Of a stretch of DNA of 64,000 bases, positions 53,846-63,608 are shown piece by piece (position 1 is the first letter of the stretch; the number at the start of each line of letters is the position of its first letter). The notes below the pieces were generated by a model that was not told where the DNA came from, ran no database searches, and worked only from the letters and a program-made list of their open reading frames with translations. Location: assembly GCA_019623805.1 (NCBI GenBank), contig CP053680.1, positions 3,264,001-3,328,000 of the forward strand, given 5' to 3'. A program made the translations under genes and the position numbers. Source of the DNA: Gammaproteobacteria bacterium (ex Lamellibrachia satsuma). Its GTDB lineage: Bacteria; Pseudomonadota; Gammaproteobacteria; Chromatiales; Chromatiaceae.

Positions 53846-55552
53846 TCACACCGCGGGCCGTTTTTGATTCTCCTGGAAGGCAACCATTTCAAGAATATTC
53901 TGCATGGAGTGGGATGAGTATCGGATGGTGTTGATGCTGATCTGAATCCCTCCTGAATGTCCCTCCTTTTGCAGCGCCTCCGCCTGTTTGATAACCGCCC
54001 CGTTCAAGACGTGCAGTTTGTGATATTGCTGGAACAGCAGTTCGTGACGAGCCGCCAATGCATTTCTGAACTCCCGCTCAGCTTCATCCCTTTCCGGCTT
54101 GTCTGGCGTTTGTTTCAGAACGGTTTCCAGATTCTCGCAGGCGTCAGCCTCGCGCATTGAACTTTTCCACCAGGCAATGAAACGTGATTTGTTGTCGGCC
54201 ATGGTATTGACCGAGCCGGCCATTGCGTTGACTTCATCTCTTGCGCCTGGATAGAAGGGCAGACGCTCAGTGGTCTCTTCATATGCAAGTTGGTCCAGCA
54301 TACCGGCCATCGACCGTAGCGGGCGAACGATACGCAGGGTGATGGAAATGGCAAAAATAATACCCAACAGTGTCGCCACGGCAACCGACCAGAGCAAGAA
54401 GCGCTCCTTTTGATCCGATGAGAGGTTGATCTCTTTTTCCATGCGCGTCATGACTTGATTGGCGGTCGCGACATTCTCCTTGACCAGTAACGTGATTTCA
54501 GAGACCGCTCTCTGCATCTCCCCGGTCATGCGGTCAATGTGGCCGTTCTGTTCGACCAACGCTGTGAAGTCCCGGCGGTAGTTTTTCAAAAGAGTGAGAA
54601 AGTGGGTCTTCTGTTCGGTGCTTATGGCAGACGGTTCAACCCGCGTGTGGATGCGATCCAGCTCCTGCAGAGCCATATCGACGTACTTTTTGTCATGCCT
54701 GAGCAGGTAGTCCTTTTCACGCCGTCTCAACTGAAGGATGTTATTTGCCAGCTCGGGAACATGGTGGCTGTTCAGTATCGCCTCTATTCTATGGGCCGCC
54801 TGACGGAAAGGTCCCTTGCCGCCATGAATGTCCTCGTCGGAGAGCACAGTGCGTGCATAGGCTTTGAAGGTCTCTCGATAGGTCCCTATCTCGTGAAACA
54901 GCCGGGTTTTTACCCCCTCCTCGAATTGCGCCTCCGCTGTTTTTCTCTCGAACTCCTGGATGAGATCGAGCACCTGCGCCAGGTATTGCTCTTCCCGCCT
55001 TAGCCCCAGGTCTTTCTCGCTCCGGCGGATCTGGAGCAATTGCAGATAGAGGCGGTCCACCTTGAAGTGCCCGGCCATCGTCTCCAACTCATGGGCCGCA
55101 TTTCGAAACGTACCCTGAAGGCCAGAATTGTGATCCAGCCCCATCTTGCGCCAATCCAGCACCGTTGCCTGAAATTTCTGCTGATAGATATTGAGCAGTT
55201 CGGTAATCCGGTCCGCAATATGAATCGACTCCGGGTCGACCCTGCCCAGATCGGCGGCGGCGAGCAGGGCCTGTTGCAACTGGCGATCCACTTCCCCGGC
55301 AAATGCCTCGTCCCGGTAGAGCAGGAATTCCTTTTCTGCCTGGCGCGCTCCCCTCATGCTGCTTTCGATTGACAACATATCGATTTTCTTTGCAACAAAG
55401 ATATTCTGGAGTTGTTGATAGTCACCCAGCGACTGCCGCAGGGTATCGTGATACTGCCAGATCACAATGAGAAAAATCAGACCGACAAGCCCAAAGCCGA
55501 AACCAATTTTTTCGCCTATGCGAAAGCTTCTGGTTAGTTTGCTCATGTTCAT
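53846..55552 (-). CDS. HBM-domain membrane sensor with HAMP but no methyl-accepting domain
   Basis: 568 residues. A short cytoplasmic start is followed by a membrane span (IGFGFGLVGLIFLIVIWQY), then a long helical bimodular (HBM) ligand-binding region in the periplasm, recognisable by two repeats of the RRxEKD(Y/L) pattern (QIRRSEKDLGLRREE and QLRRREKDYLLRHDKKY). A second span at about 388-408 (WSVAVATLLGIIFAISITL) leads into a HAMP linker (RIVRPLRSMAGMLDQLA). Where a chemoreceptor would continue into the methyl-accepting helical hairpin, this one has about 130 residues of unrelated coil and no conserved MA tip. It may sense small acids, as other HBM proteins do, but signal through an unknown route. 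Confidence 0.8.
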   Translation of the reverse strand: MNMSKLTRSFRIGEKIGFGFGLVGLIFLIVIWQYHDTLRQSLGDYQQLQNIFVAKKIDMLSIESSMRGARQAEKEFLLYRDEAFAGEVDRQLQQALLAAADLGRVDPESIHIADRITELLNIYQQKFQATVLDWRKMGLDHNSGLQGTFRNAAHELETMAGHFKVDRLYLQLLQIRRSEKDLGLRREEQYLAQVLDLIQEFERKTAEAQFEEGVKTRLFHEIGTYRETFKAYARTVLSDEDIHGGKGPFRQAAHRIEAILNSHHVPELANNILQLRRREKDYLLRHDKKYVDMALQELDRIHTRVEPSAISTEQKTHFLTLLKNYRRDFTALVEQNGHIDRMTGEMQRAVSEITLLVKENVATANQVMTRMEKEINLSSDQKERFLLWSVAVATLLGIIFAISITLRIVRPLRSMAGMLDQLAYEETTERLPFYPGARDEVNAMAGSVNTMADNKSRFIAWWKSSMREADACENLETVLKQTPDKPERDEAEREFRNALAARHELLFQQYHKLHVLNGAVIKQAEALQKEGHSGGIQISINTIRYSSHSMQNILEMVAFQENQKRPAV

Positions 55553-55663
55553 GCACTCCCGAAGACTGCTTCTGTGCCCGGCGCTTACCGAAACGCCGCA
55601 GGAAATTTAAGGTTATCTGAGTGTGTCAGTCCAGTCCATATCTGCTTGCTTGATCAGATCCAC

Positions 55664-56398
55664 CTACCCTATTGCTGCCGCTGCAACAAGCAAAGCTGCT
55701 TCGCAAATCTCCACCAGTGCACCGGCGGTGTCACCGGTGGTTCCGTCGATACGGGAGAGCATCATCTTCTGCAGCAGAAGCAGGGTGGCAATGGCGGTAA
55801 ATAACAGTGTCATCCCATCCCAGCCCCAGCCGATCAATATCAGCAGTGTGGTCAGCCCATATACCACGAAACTTGCTTTTTCCGGTTGATGCTCCGCCAG
55901 CGCAGCGCCCAGTCCGTTTTTTCGGACATAGGGTGTGGTGAGGAAGAGTAGAAGCAGTTGTGCCCGGGCGAGAACCGGGATCAGTAAGAGATAGCTCCAG
56001 TCCGACTGCTGGATGATGACAGCCAGGGCGGCGAATTTGATCAGCAACACCAACACCAGGGTCACCACCGCAGCGGGGCCGCAGTAGGGATCCTTCATGA
56101 TCGACAGGGTGCGCTCCCGGTCTCCCGCGCCACCGATCCAGGCGTCGGCGCTGTCGGCGAGTCCATCCAGGTGCAGGATGCCGGTGACCAGGGTCCAGAG
56201 AGCCAACAGCAGGGCAGCACTCATCATGGGGTCGATACCGGCCGTCATCCATGTGGTGATCAACAACAGAATGCCGATGACCAGTCCCACCAGCGGGTAG
56301 TGGAGCAGTGAGCGGCCAATCTCCTGTTCAGAAAGCCCGCTGTAATTCAGGCTCGGCAGACGGGTCAGAAACTGCAGGGCGATGAAAAAGGGTTTCAT
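55664..56398 (-). CDS. cobS: cobalamin synthase CobS
   Basis: Integral membrane enzyme that joins adenosyl-GDP-cobinamide to alpha-ribazole to complete the cobalamin nucleotide loop. 244 residues, with the family signature DGLADSADAW near 77 and the following GGAGDRERTLSIMKDPYCGP. Several hydrophobic spans make up the remainder. The start overlaps the stop of cobC by four bases. It is the last gene of the cob unit read on the minus strand. Confidence 0.95.
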   Translation of the reverse strand: MKPFFIALQFLTRLPSLNYSGLSEQEIGRSLLHYPLVGLVIGILLLITTWMTAGIDPMMSAALLLALWTLVTGILHLDGLADSADAWIGGAGDRERTLSIMKDPYCGPAAVVTLVLVLLIKFAALAVIIQQSDWSYLLLIPVLARAQLLLLFLTTPYVRKNGLGAALAEHQPEKASFVVYGLTTLLILIGWGWDGMTLLFTAIATLLLLQKMMLSRIDGTTGDTAGALVEICEAALLVAAAAIG

Positions 56399-57015
56399 TC
56401 CAGGCGGCTCCGATTGTGAAAAACCAGGGAGGGGTAGAGGGTGCCGTTTGCATCGCGGCTGATTCTGATCCGGCTCAGGGCGGCGTGGGGTAATTCCAGA
56501 CGCAGCAGGTTTTCCATCGGGATATCCAGTACCTCTGCCAGGATGAGACGAATCGGTCCGCCGTGGGCGATCACCAATAGTCTCCCGCTTTCATGTTTTT
56601 GGAGTAGTTGCTGCCAGCCGTTGAGCACCCGTTGCCGGAATTCTGTGAAGGGTTCACCACCGGGGGGTGCCTGTGTCATTGGATCCTGCCAGAAACGACT
56701 GAGGATGTCCGGCTCGCTCTGCATCAGATCGCTGATAGTTTGTCCCTCCCAACTGCCGAAGTCCATCTCCCAAAGGTCGCTGTCGAGCCCCAGGGGAATA
56801 TCCCGTTGGTTGGCATACGATGTGGCAAAATCGGCACAACGTTTAGCCGGAGAGCTGATGATTTGATTTAAGGATTGTTGCCGGCCAACCGCTTGCTCCA
56901 TCTGCGACCAGCCATCTTCGGTCAGTGGGTCATCGGTGCGGCCACGTAAGCAACTTCCGCCCTGGGCCTCCCCGTGGCGTAGCAGGTCGATTTGCAGTTC
57001 GCCAGTCTTAGTCAT
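56395..57015 (-). CDS. cobC: alpha-ribazole phosphatase CobC
   Basis: Histidine-phosphatase superfamily enzyme that dephosphorylates alpha-ribazole 5'-phosphate or cobalamin phosphate in nucleotide-loop assembly. The catalytic motif [10 protein letters not shown] is at residues 9-18, [12 protein letters not shown] is the family's second block, and the second catalytic His is in [12 protein letters not shown] near 161. The start at 57015 (MTKTGELQ) overlaps the cobT stop in the arrangement ATGACTAA. A longer in-frame start inside cobT would add 34 unrelated residues and is not used. Confidence 0.92.
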   Translation of the reverse strand: MTKTGELQIDLLRHGEAQGGSCLRGRTDDPLTEDGWSQMEQAVGRQQSLNQIISSPAKRCADFATSYANQRDIPLGLDSDLWEMDFGSWEGQTISDLMQSEPDILSRFWQDPMTQAPPGGEPFTEFRQRVLNGWQQLLQKHESGRLLVIAHGGPIRLILAEVLDIPMENLLRLELPHAALSRIRISRDANGTLYPSLVFHNRSRLE

Positions 57016-58093
57016 CCTTTTCTGATACTCCGGCTTCCCCGAAGGTCGCCATGTCAGCGTGCAGGGCGCAGGCGAGGCGCAGCAGTGGCACAGCGACCGC
57101 CGCGCCGCTGCCTTCACCCAGTCGCATGCCCAGATCGAGCAGAGGTGTCACTTGTAACGCCTGCATGACGGTTTTGTGTCCTGGTTCGGCCGAGGCATGG
57201 GAGAAGAGACACCAGTCGGCCACATCCGGGTTAAACCGGATGGCAATCAGTGCGGCGACCCCGGCGATAAAACCGTCCATCACAACCGGCAGGCCCTGTT
57301 GCGCACAGCTCAGATAACTGCCGGTGAGGGCGGCTATCTCGAATCCACCCAGTCGACGCAGGCACTCCAGTGGATCGGTGAGATGAGGGCGATGAAGCTT
57401 GAGAGCCTTCTCTATCACTGCCACCTTGTGAGAAACGCCGTCTGGGCCGAGTCCGGTGCCGGGGCCTGCCAGCAGATCTGCCGGGCAGTTCAGCAGGGCG
57501 CAGGCGAGGGCGGACGCCGAAGTGGTGTTGCCTATGCCCATCTCGCCGCCGATGAAGAGTTGTGCGTCGCTCTCTTTGGTTTGAATGATGGCTTCCCGGC
57601 CAGTGTCGAGGGCGGCCTGTAGCTGGGTTTGTGTCATAGCCGGGCCGAGGGTGAAATTGGCGGTGCCTGCGGCGATGCGTCGGTCGGTCACCTGTTCCTG
57701 CAATTGCGGGGGAGACGGGTCTACGGTGCCAAGGTTGATTACCTCCAGTGTGGCTCCCAGCTCTCTTGCCAGGACGCAAATCGCGGCGCCGCCACGTGCA
57801 AAGTTGTGCACCATTTCGAGGGTGACGGCCTGGGGAAAGGCCGACACCCCTTCTGCAACCACTCCATGGTCGCCGGCGAAGAGGGTGACCTGGACTCGCT
57901 CGATGGTTGGGCAGACGCTGCCTTGCAGGCCGGCCAGACGGATGGCGATGGTCTCCAGCTGACCCAGTGCACCGGGTGGTTTGGTCAGTTGAGCCTGTCT
58001 TGACTCGGCGGCCTGCCGGACGGCTGCATCCGGTTTAGCGGCAGGGGCATGAACCCAATTAGAATATCGTTGCTTCATCGCTTTTTTTGCCAT
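57008..58093 (-). CDS. cobT: nicotinate-nucleotide-dimethylbenzimidazole phosphoribosyltransferase CobT
   Basis: Makes alpha-ribazole phosphate, the lower-ligand precursor of B12, from nicotinate mononucleotide and dimethylbenzimidazole. 361 residues, the standard length. Family markers are [12 protein letters not shown] near 35, [20 protein letters not shown] near 72, [14 protein letters not shown] near 180, and the catalytic Glu in [10 protein letters not shown] near 309. It is placed between cobU and cobC with short gaps, all on the minus strand. Confidence 0.96.
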   Translation of the reverse strand: MAKKAMKQRYSNWVHAPAAKPDAAVRQAAESRQAQLTKPPGALGQLETIAIRLAGLQGSVCPTIERVQVTLFAGDHGVVAEGVSAFPQAVTLEMVHNFARGGAAICVLARELGATLEVINLGTVDPSPPQLQEQVTDRRIAAGTANFTLGPAMTQTQLQAALDTGREAIIQTKESDAQLFIGGEMGIGNTTSASALACALLNCPADLLAGPGTGLGPDGVSHKVAVIEKALKLHRPHLTDPLECLRRLGGFEIAALTGSYLSCAQQGLPVVMDGFIAGVAALIAIRFNPDVADWCLFSHASAEPGHKTVMQALQVTPLLDLGMRLGEGSGAAVAVPLLRLACALHADMATFGEAGVSEKDD

Positions 58094-58147
58094 TGAATCA
58101 AGTGTGCAGGATGCGGTTTGTCCCTCACCGCATCCTACATGCTGTAA

Positions 58148-58666
58148 TTATTCAGGTTGCTTGAGAATATGAGGCAGTCCGGCGACCGTGAGCACCACCC
58201 GGTCGCTACATTGTGCGATTGCCTGATGCAGCATGCCTGCCTCATCGCAAAAGCGACGGCTCAACTCGCCTATTGGTACCACCCCCAGCCCTGTCTCGTT
58301 GGTCACCAGGATTATCTCTCCAGGCAGGGTCGGCAGTAGTGCCAACAGCGCGGCCTTCTCTCGTGCCAGCCGTTGTGTATCATCATGCAGCAGAAGATTG
58401 CTCAGCCAGAGGATCAGACACTCCACCAGCAGGCAGCGGGAGGGTGCGGCGTGGTTTTGCAGTGTCTCCGCCAGGGCCAGCGGTTCCTCCACCAATAACC
58501 AGTCAGCGGGACGGTGGCTGCGGTGCTGTTCGATGCGCTGATGCATCTCATCGTCCTCCACACGGGCGGTGGCGATGTAGGAAACCGGGAGTCCTGAGTC
58601 ACGTGCATACTGCTGTGCCAGTCGGCTCTTTCCGGAGCGCACGCCGCCGAGAATCAGTGTTTTCAT
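58148..58666 (-). CDS. cobU: adenosylcobinamide kinase/guanylyltransferase CobU
   Basis: Bifunctional enzyme that phosphorylates adenosylcobinamide and transfers GMP to it. 172 residues. The P-loop GGVRSGKSRLAQ is at 7-18, HRSHRPADW near 49 carries the guanylylated His, and the conserved VTNETGLGVVP is near 121. It sits directly upstream of cobT in transcription order. Confidence 0.95.
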   Translation of the reverse strand: MKTLILGGVRSGKSRLAQQYARDSGLPVSYIATARVEDDEMHQRIEQHRSHRPADWLLVEEPLALAETLQNHAAPSRCLLVECLILWLSNLLLHDDTQRLAREKAALLALLPTLPGEIILVTNETGLGVVPIGELSRRFCDEAGMLHQAIAQCSDRVVLTVAGLPHILKQPE

Positions 58667-58682
58667 TTGGGATAATTACGCC

Positions 58683-58762
58683 TGTAGGAGCCGCGCCCTC
58701 GCGGCGAAAAGGCGTAGGTGTACTGCCGCAACGCCAATTCGCGCCGAGGCGGCGCTCCTACA
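58683..58762. repeat. REP-like palindrome (TGTAGGAGCCGCGCC family), between cobO and cobU
   Basis: TGTAGGAGCCGCGCC...GGCGAAAAGGCG at one side and GCGCCGAGGCGGCGCTCCTACA at the other form nested palindromes of about 80 bases. It may limit read-through from cobO into cobU. Confidence 0.8.
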
Positions 58763-58785
58763 GAAAACAGGCCCTAGTATAAAGG

Positions 58786-59331
58786 TCAAAACTCCATGCC
58801 CTGTTCCGCCTCGATGCCGTTATCGAAGGCATGTTTTAACGGGGTCATGCTGGTGGCGGTATCTGCTACTTCGATCAGCTCAGGCGGTGCGTTTCTGCCG
58901 GTGAGTATCAGGTGCATCCAGGCCGGTTTATGCTCGCGGATGAAGTTGGCGATCTCCGCTCCGGAGATCCAGCCGTAGTCGCAGCAGTAGTTGATCTCAT
59001 CGAGCACTACCAGATCGAACTTGCCACTGCGAATCTTCTCCTGGCTGAAGGTCCAGATCTCCCGGCTGGTCTTGCGATCCTGCTCAGGGTTTTCTGTATC
59101 CCAGGTGAATCCATCCCCGAGGGCGTGCCATTCGATATTGTCGAAACGCAAAGCGGCCTGCTGTTCTCCGGTCTTCCAATTTCCTTTGATGTATTGGATC
59201 ACGCAGACCTTCATGCCCCAGCCGGCGGCACGGAAGACCACACCGAAGGCGCTGGATGATTTGCCTTTGCCCTCGCCGGTATTCACCAGGGTAATACCGT
59301 GACATTTTTCCCTGGGCTTCATCAAAATCAA
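58786..59331 (-). CDS. cobO: cob(I)alamin adenosyltransferase CobO/BtuR
   Basis: Adds the adenosyl group to corrinoids using ATP. 181 residues. The P-loop is NTGEGKGKSSSAFG at 17-30, and VVLDEINYCCDYGW near 109 and LTGRNAPPELIEVAD near 142 are standard. The first start codon overlaps the end of the upstream mechanosensitive channel gene by four bases; an internal ATG three codons later is also possible. With cobU, T, C and S it forms a salvage and lower-loop assembly set; corrin-ring genes are not in this window. Confidence 0.95.
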   Translation of the reverse strand: MILMKPREKCHGITLVNTGEGKGKSSSAFGVVFRAAGWGMKVCVIQYIKGNWKTGEQQAALRFDNIEWHALGDGFTWDTENPEQDRKTSREIWTFSQEKIRSGKFDLVVLDEINYCCDYGWISGAEIANFIREHKPAWMHLILTGRNAPPELIEVADTATSMTPLKHAFDNGIEAEQGMEF

Positions 59332-60404
59332 CTCCGTGAAGGCATCTCTTTGATGTAGATGTCCTGTTTGGCATAGGGGATTTCAACCCCTTCACGATTG
59401 AAGCACTTGTAGATCTCGGTTAGCAGTTGGTCGATTACCCGGCCCCGCAGACTCGGTTCATCAACCCAACAGAGTAGCTGAAAGTCGAGGCTCGATGCGC
59501 CAAGCGCCCGGAACCGGACACGTGGCTCCGGGTTTGCGCAGACACTTTGGGAATCGATGGCAATCCTCATCAGCAGCGCCCTTACCTGGTCTATGTCCGA
59601 GCCATAGGCGACCCCCACAGGTATCCGGATGCGGTATTTTTCGTGAGGACCACCGGTTTCGTTGATCACCTTGGAGTTGCCCATTACCGCGTTGGGAATC
59701 GTCAGTTCCACATCGTCCCGGGTCAACATGCGGGTGCTGCGGATGCCGATATGAGTCACCTCGCCGCGCTCTCCTGAGTCGAGCACGATGTAATCGCCGA
59801 TCTTGTAGGGTGTGTCGGCGAGGATGAAGACGCCGGAAAAGAGGTTCGACAAAGTGTCCTTGGCGGCGAAACCCACTGCGATACCGACGATACCGGCGGA
59901 GGCGAGCCAGGCGCTCATGTCGATGTGCCAGGCATCGAAGATCAGGTAGATCGCAATGGCGATGATGACAAGCAGCGCCAGATTCTGGAACAGGGGCAGG
60001 GTCTGGGTCTGAACGAATTGTAGGCGGTTGCTGTCTGTGGCCAGACTTTTCAGGCTGGCTTTGGAGATCGTGATGAAGAATCGCATCCAGACGAAGATGC
60101 CGATCGATCGCAGGATGGCGATGACTGTATCCTGCAGTTCCTGGCTGACCGGCAGCAAGTGACCTGCAATGGAGAAGCCCACCATGATGATGGTGTAGAA
60201 GATAGGGGTATAGAGCGCCTGGACGATGACGTCATCCAGCTGTGCAGTGGTGAGCTTGGTCAAGCGTTGGAAGATGCCGAGTACGAACCAGGTGGTAAGC
60301 TTGGCCAGCATGAGGGTAAGCATCACCACCAGGGCTGACTGGATATAGGGTTGGCCAGCAAAGAGATCCAGCAGCGGCTGGATTTCAGACTCGATGGATT
60401 CCAT
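59328..60404 (-). CDS. MscS-family mechanosensitive channel
   Basis: 358 residues with five hydrophobic segments, the last being the MscS pore helix rich in Ala and Gly (SAWLASAGIVGIAVGFAAKDTLSN near 174). The MscS beta domain follows (ADTPYKIGDYIVLDSGERGEV near 207; TIPNAVMGNSKVINETGGP near 246). The size corresponds to a YnaI/YbdG-like short member. It protects against osmotic down-shock. The stop overlaps cobO, so the cob genes are likely co-transcribed from a promoter ahead of this gene. I see no cobalamin riboswitch in the 220 bases upstream. Confidence 0.9.
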   Translation of the reverse strand: MESIESEIQPLLDLFAGQPYIQSALVVMLTLMLAKLTTWFVLGIFQRLTKLTTAQLDDVIVQALYTPIFYTIIMVGFSIAGHLLPVSQELQDTVIAILRSIGIFVWMRFFITISKASLKSLATDSNRLQFVQTQTLPLFQNLALLVIIAIAIYLIFDAWHIDMSAWLASAGIVGIAVGFAAKDTLSNLFSGVFILADTPYKIGDYIVLDSGERGEVTHIGIRSTRMLTRDDVELTIPNAVMGNSKVINETGGPHEKYRIRIPVGVAYGSDIDQVRALLMRIAIDSQSVCANPEPRVRFRALGASSLDFQLLCWVDEPSLRGRVIDQLLTEIYKCFNREGVEIPYAKQDIYIKEMPSRS

Positions 60405-60532
60405 TTTTATTCCAGGTTGTTTGGTGGCATGGCTGCCAATATGTCGTTACAAGCTCTGCCTGTAAATATCGCAAACATATCCAAATTGGGAGGCTCTTCT
60501 TCCCCGAGGAGGTTGTCACAAAAAGCCCCGAT

Positions 60533-60612
60533 GTAGGTTGGGTTACGCTGCGCTAACCCAACCTACACTTAGCTTTGACTACGCCCAGTCGCGGCGAGGC
60601 GCCGCTCCTACA
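60533..60612. repeat. REP-like palindromes between mscS and mltD
   Basis: GTAGGTTGGGTTACGCTGCG...AACCCAACCTAC (60533-60566) is a single unit of the family at 13421-13505; GTCGCGGCGAGGCGCCGCTCCTAC (60588-60612) is a half unit of the GTAGGAGC family. Confidence 0.8.
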
Positions 60613-60624
60613 TTATGGTACGAC

Positions 60625-62316
60625 TTAAAGTGTCTGGGCAGTGATATCCACATAGAGTTTCAGCCGCTGTCCCGGTTGTAGATATTTTTTTGGCAGGCTG
60701 TTCCAGCGTTTCAAATCCGTCACCGTCACATTGAACCGGCTGGCGATGCGTGACAGGGAGTCACCCTTGCGCACCCGGTAGTTCACAGTGCTCTGGATGC
60801 CAGCAGGCTGTGTGTCAGGAAAAGAGACCCTGGATGTTTTCTTCTGAGGAAGCCAGAGCACCAGTTTTTGTCCTGGGCGAATCGGGTCACCCGGTGCCAT
60901 GCCGTTCCATTTAGCCAGTTTTTTATGGTTGATTTTAAAAGTCCGGGCGATATCCCAAAGGTTGTCTCCCGCTTTTACCGTGTAGTTTTGTTTGGTGCCG
61001 CCTCTGTTCCTGTTTTGGATCTTTGCCTTGCGTTGTGTTGAACTCAGGGCGTAGTGGTTGAGTTTCTTGGTGGAGACGGGAATCAACAGATGTTTGCCGG
61101 CGCGGATATTATTCCCCCGCAGCTTGTTGACCTGCTGCAGGATTTTCGTAGTGGTGCCATGTTTTCTGGCGATCACGCTGAGGCTGTCGCCGTTACGGAT
61201 CTTGTAACGTTTCCATCGCAGACGCTTTTCCGCAGGTAACTGGTTCAGCTGTGCCAGAAAATCATCGATCTTGTCCAGCGGCAGTTGTAGTTGATGTGGG
61301 CCGTCCGGGTCGGTGGCCCAGCGATTGAAGCCTGGGTTGAGCTGGTAGAGATCCTGGATCGACAGGTCCGCCATCTCAGCGGCCAGGGCGAGGTCCAGTT
61401 GAGATTCGATTTCGATGGTTTCGAAATAGGGGCTATTCGGGATTGGTTGCAGAGTGATGCCGTGGCTGTCGGGATCTGCAAACAGGGTGGCGATGGCCAA
61501 CAGACGGGGTACGTAGCTGCTGGTCTCTTTGGGTAGTTTAAGAGACCAGTAGTCAGTGGGTTTATCTTTCTTTCGGTTGCGCTTGATCGCCTTGCGAACG
61601 GTGCCGCCGCCGGAATTATAGGCTGCCAGAGCCAGTTCCCAGTCACCGTCGAACTGGCGGCTCAAAACCTGCAGATAGTCCAGGGCCGAGCGGGTGGAGG
61701 CGACAATGTCGCGGCGGCCGTCATACCACCAGTTCTGTTTCAGACCATAGTGACGGCCCGTCGAGGGGATGAACTGCCAGATGCCGGCAGCCCTGCCGGG
61801 GGAGTAGGCAAAGGGCTGGAAAGCGCTCTCCACGGCTGGCAGCAGAGCGAGTTCCGCCGGCATGCCCCGTTTGTCGATCTCTTCCAGAATAAAATAGATG
61901 TACGGCTCGGCGCGCTGCTGTATACGATCGATATAGTTAGGGTGTTTGCGGAACCAGTTGATCTCCTGAGTGACTCTGGAGTGCTGAGGGATCGTCAGGG
62001 TGAACCCGTCCCGCATTCGGCCCCAGGCATCTGCGGGTGGCTGGGGAGATGGTTGGGACAGTGCTTCCACGGGTAATGCGGAAGCGCTGTGCGGAAGCGG
62101 CTCAATAACTGCTTCATCAGACTTCAGAATGGGAAGTTCGGATACGGCATTGCTAGCAATTATGACCGGCTGTTCGGAAATAACCTCTGTCTGTGCGACA
62201 GGCTCAGGGGCATGCCCCGGCGCTTTTTCCGGCAGAGAGTTACAGGCTGAGAAAATTCCAACCAGTGGGACGAGCAGAAAAAAGCGACTCAGTTTATAGT
62301 TCAACATAATAGACAA
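60625..62316 (-). CDS. mltD: membrane-bound lytic transglycosylase D with three LysM domains
   Basis: 563-residue lipoprotein. The lipobox GIFSAC lies near residue 20-25. The transglycosylase (SLT) domain at about 125-250 has the catalytic Glu in LLPAVESAFQPFAYSP and AAGIWQFIPSTGRHYG. Three LysM peptidoglycan-binding modules follow (about 369-412, 437-480 and 510-556), each starting with a YxVRxGDSL-type motif. It cleaves glycan strands in the periplasm. It is divergent from the methyltransferase-rnhA-dnaQ set, an arrangement close to the E. coli mltD locus. Confidence 0.95.
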   Translation of the reverse strand: MSIMLNYKLSRFFLLVPLVGIFSACNSLPEKAPGHAPEPVAQTEVISEQPVIIASNAVSELPILKSDEAVIEPLPHSASALPVEALSQPSPQPPADAWGRMRDGFTLTIPQHSRVTQEINWFRKHPNYIDRIQQRAEPYIYFILEEIDKRGMPAELALLPAVESAFQPFAYSPGRAAGIWQFIPSTGRHYGLKQNWWYDGRRDIVASTRSALDYLQVLSRQFDGDWELALAAYNSGGGTVRKAIKRNRKKDKPTDYWSLKLPKETSSYVPRLLAIATLFADPDSHGITLQPIPNSPYFETIEIESQLDLALAAEMADLSIQDLYQLNPGFNRWATDPDGPHQLQLPLDKIDDFLAQLNQLPAEKRLRWKRYKIRNGDSLSVIARKHGTTTKILQQVNKLRGNNIRAGKHLLIPVSTKKLNHYALSSTQRKAKIQNRNRGGTKQNYTVKAGDNLWDIARTFKINHKKLAKWNGMAPGDPIRPGQKLVLWLPQKKTSRVSFPDTQPAGIQSTVNYRVRKGDSLSRIASRFNVTVTDLKRWNSLPKKYLQPGQRLKLYVDITAQTL

Positions 62317-62378
62317 TTATTGTTTCTTCCCAAGCGGAAAATAATATCAAACCTGAGTATGATTTCCATCTTAATGAT

Positions 62379-63167
62379 ATGAGGTCGAACCTGTTTAGAA
62401 TTATGGGCGGTGGAAACGGGGAAAAACTGGGAACCAGCACACAAAACCAACTGGCGCATTGGTTTAGAGGGTGTCCGGGTGTCTTTCTGTCGGAACAGGA
62501 GCAGGCGTGTCTGGATAAGCGGGTAGCCTCCCTGTTCGGACATCACATTGTGCAGATCGGTTGCGCAAATCCCACCGCTGATCTGCTGCAGAAGAGTCCG
62601 GCGCGACATCATGTCGTGCTGGGCAAAGCGTTGAGGGGAGGGCATCCTGAGTTGAGTTTATGCTCGGATCCCGCCCTGTTGCCCTTTGCCACAGACAGTG
62701 TGGATGCAGTAGTGCTGCCCCATACCCTCGATTTCTCCAGTCATCCCCACCAGGTACTGCGTGAGGTGGAGAGGATTCTGATTCCCGAAGGACGGCTGTT
62801 GATCATTGGTTTCAATCCCTGGAGTCTGTGGGGAGGCTGGCGGCTGCTGCGTCGTCGCAGCGGGGTATCACCCTGGAACGGCCGTTTTTTTACAACCTGG
62901 CGAATCCATGATTGGCTCACTCTGCTGGGCTTTGATCTGGAATCCTGTGATCAGTTGATGTATCGCCCGCCCCTGAGAAATAGGGTGCTGATGCAGCGGC
63001 TCGAGTTTCTTGAAGGTATGGGCCAGAGGTGGTGGCCGGTGATAGGGGGTGTGTATGTCTTGCAGGCAGTCAAGCGAACCGTCACGCTGACGCCGATTCG
63101 ACCCCGTTGGCGGATGGGCAAGCGGGTACTGCCTTCCAATGCGGTGGAACCAACAACGAGAACCTGA
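62379..63167 (+). CDS. yafS: SAM-dependent methyltransferase, YafS-like
   Basis: 262-residue class I methyltransferase-like protein. The first motif is unusual (HIVQIGCANPTADLL near 55), but the post-motif strand DAVVLPHTLDFSSHPHQVLREVERIL near 109 and the strand GRLLIIGFNPWSLWGGWRLL near 140 are characteristic of YafS-type proteins found between gloB or mltD and rnhA in gammaproteobacteria. The substrate is not known. The stop is immediately adjacent to rnhA (no gap), so the genes are coupled. Several nearby in-frame starts exist; ATG 62379 gives the longest frame. Confidence 0.88.
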   Translation: MRSNLFRIMGGGNGEKLGTSTQNQLAHWFRGCPGVFLSEQEQACLDKRVASLFGHHIVQIGCANPTADLLQKSPARHHVVLGKALRGGHPELSLCSDPALLPFATDSVDAVVLPHTLDFSSHPHQVLREVERILIPEGRLLIIGFNPWSLWGGWRLLRRRSGVSPWNGRFFTTWRIHDWLTLLGFDLESCDQLMYRPPLRNRVLMQRLEFLEGMGQRWWPVIGGVYVLQAVKRTVTLTPIRPRWRMGKRVLPSNAVEPTTRT

Positions 63168-63608
63168 ATGGACGAACTGATTGATATCTATACCGACGGC
63201 GCCTGTAAAGGCAATCCCGGCCCCGGAGGCTGGGGGGCGCTGTTACGTTATGGCAAACATGAGAAAAAACTCTGCGGCGGTGAGCCTGAGACCACTAACA
63301 ATCGAATGGAGCTGTTGGCGGTGATCGAGGCGCTCGGGGCGCTGAAGAGACGCAGCCGGGTGCGTGTCACCACTGATTCCCAATATGTGAAAAACGGTAT
63401 CACCCAGTGGATTTACAATTGGAAGCGGAACGGCTGGAAAACAGCGGCGAGGAAGCCGGTAAAGAATGCCGATCTCTGGCAGCGTCTGGATAGTGTGGTG
63501 GCGGACCATGACGTTGAGTGGGCCTGGGTCAAAGGTCACAGCGGCCATGCGGAAAATGAATTGGCCGACCAGCTCGCCAACCAGGGTATAGAGGAGCTGA
63601 ATCAATGA
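63168..63608 (+). CDS. rnhA: ribonuclease HI
   Basis: Cleaves the RNA strand of RNA-DNA hybrids during replication and R-loop removal. 146 residues. The four acidic catalytic residues are in place: Asp in [16 protein letters not shown] near 10, Glu in [13 protein letters not shown] near 47, Asp in [11 protein letters not shown] near 69, and the late Asp in [12 protein letters not shown] near 133. The basic handle region ([17 protein letters not shown]) is present. The stop overlaps the dnaQ start (ATGA). Confidence 0.97.
   Translation: MDELIDIYTDGACKGNPGPGGWGALLRYGKHEKKLCGGEPETTNNRMELLAVIEALGALKRRSRVRVTTDSQYVKNGITQWIYNWKRNGWKTAARKPVKNADLWQRLDSVVADHDVEWAWVKGHSGHAENELADQLANQGIEELNQ

Noticed and set aside
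60405-60624. Cobalamin riboswitch ahead of the mscS-cob unit
   Set aside because: The gap contains only REP-like palindromes; no riboswitch core elements are visible.
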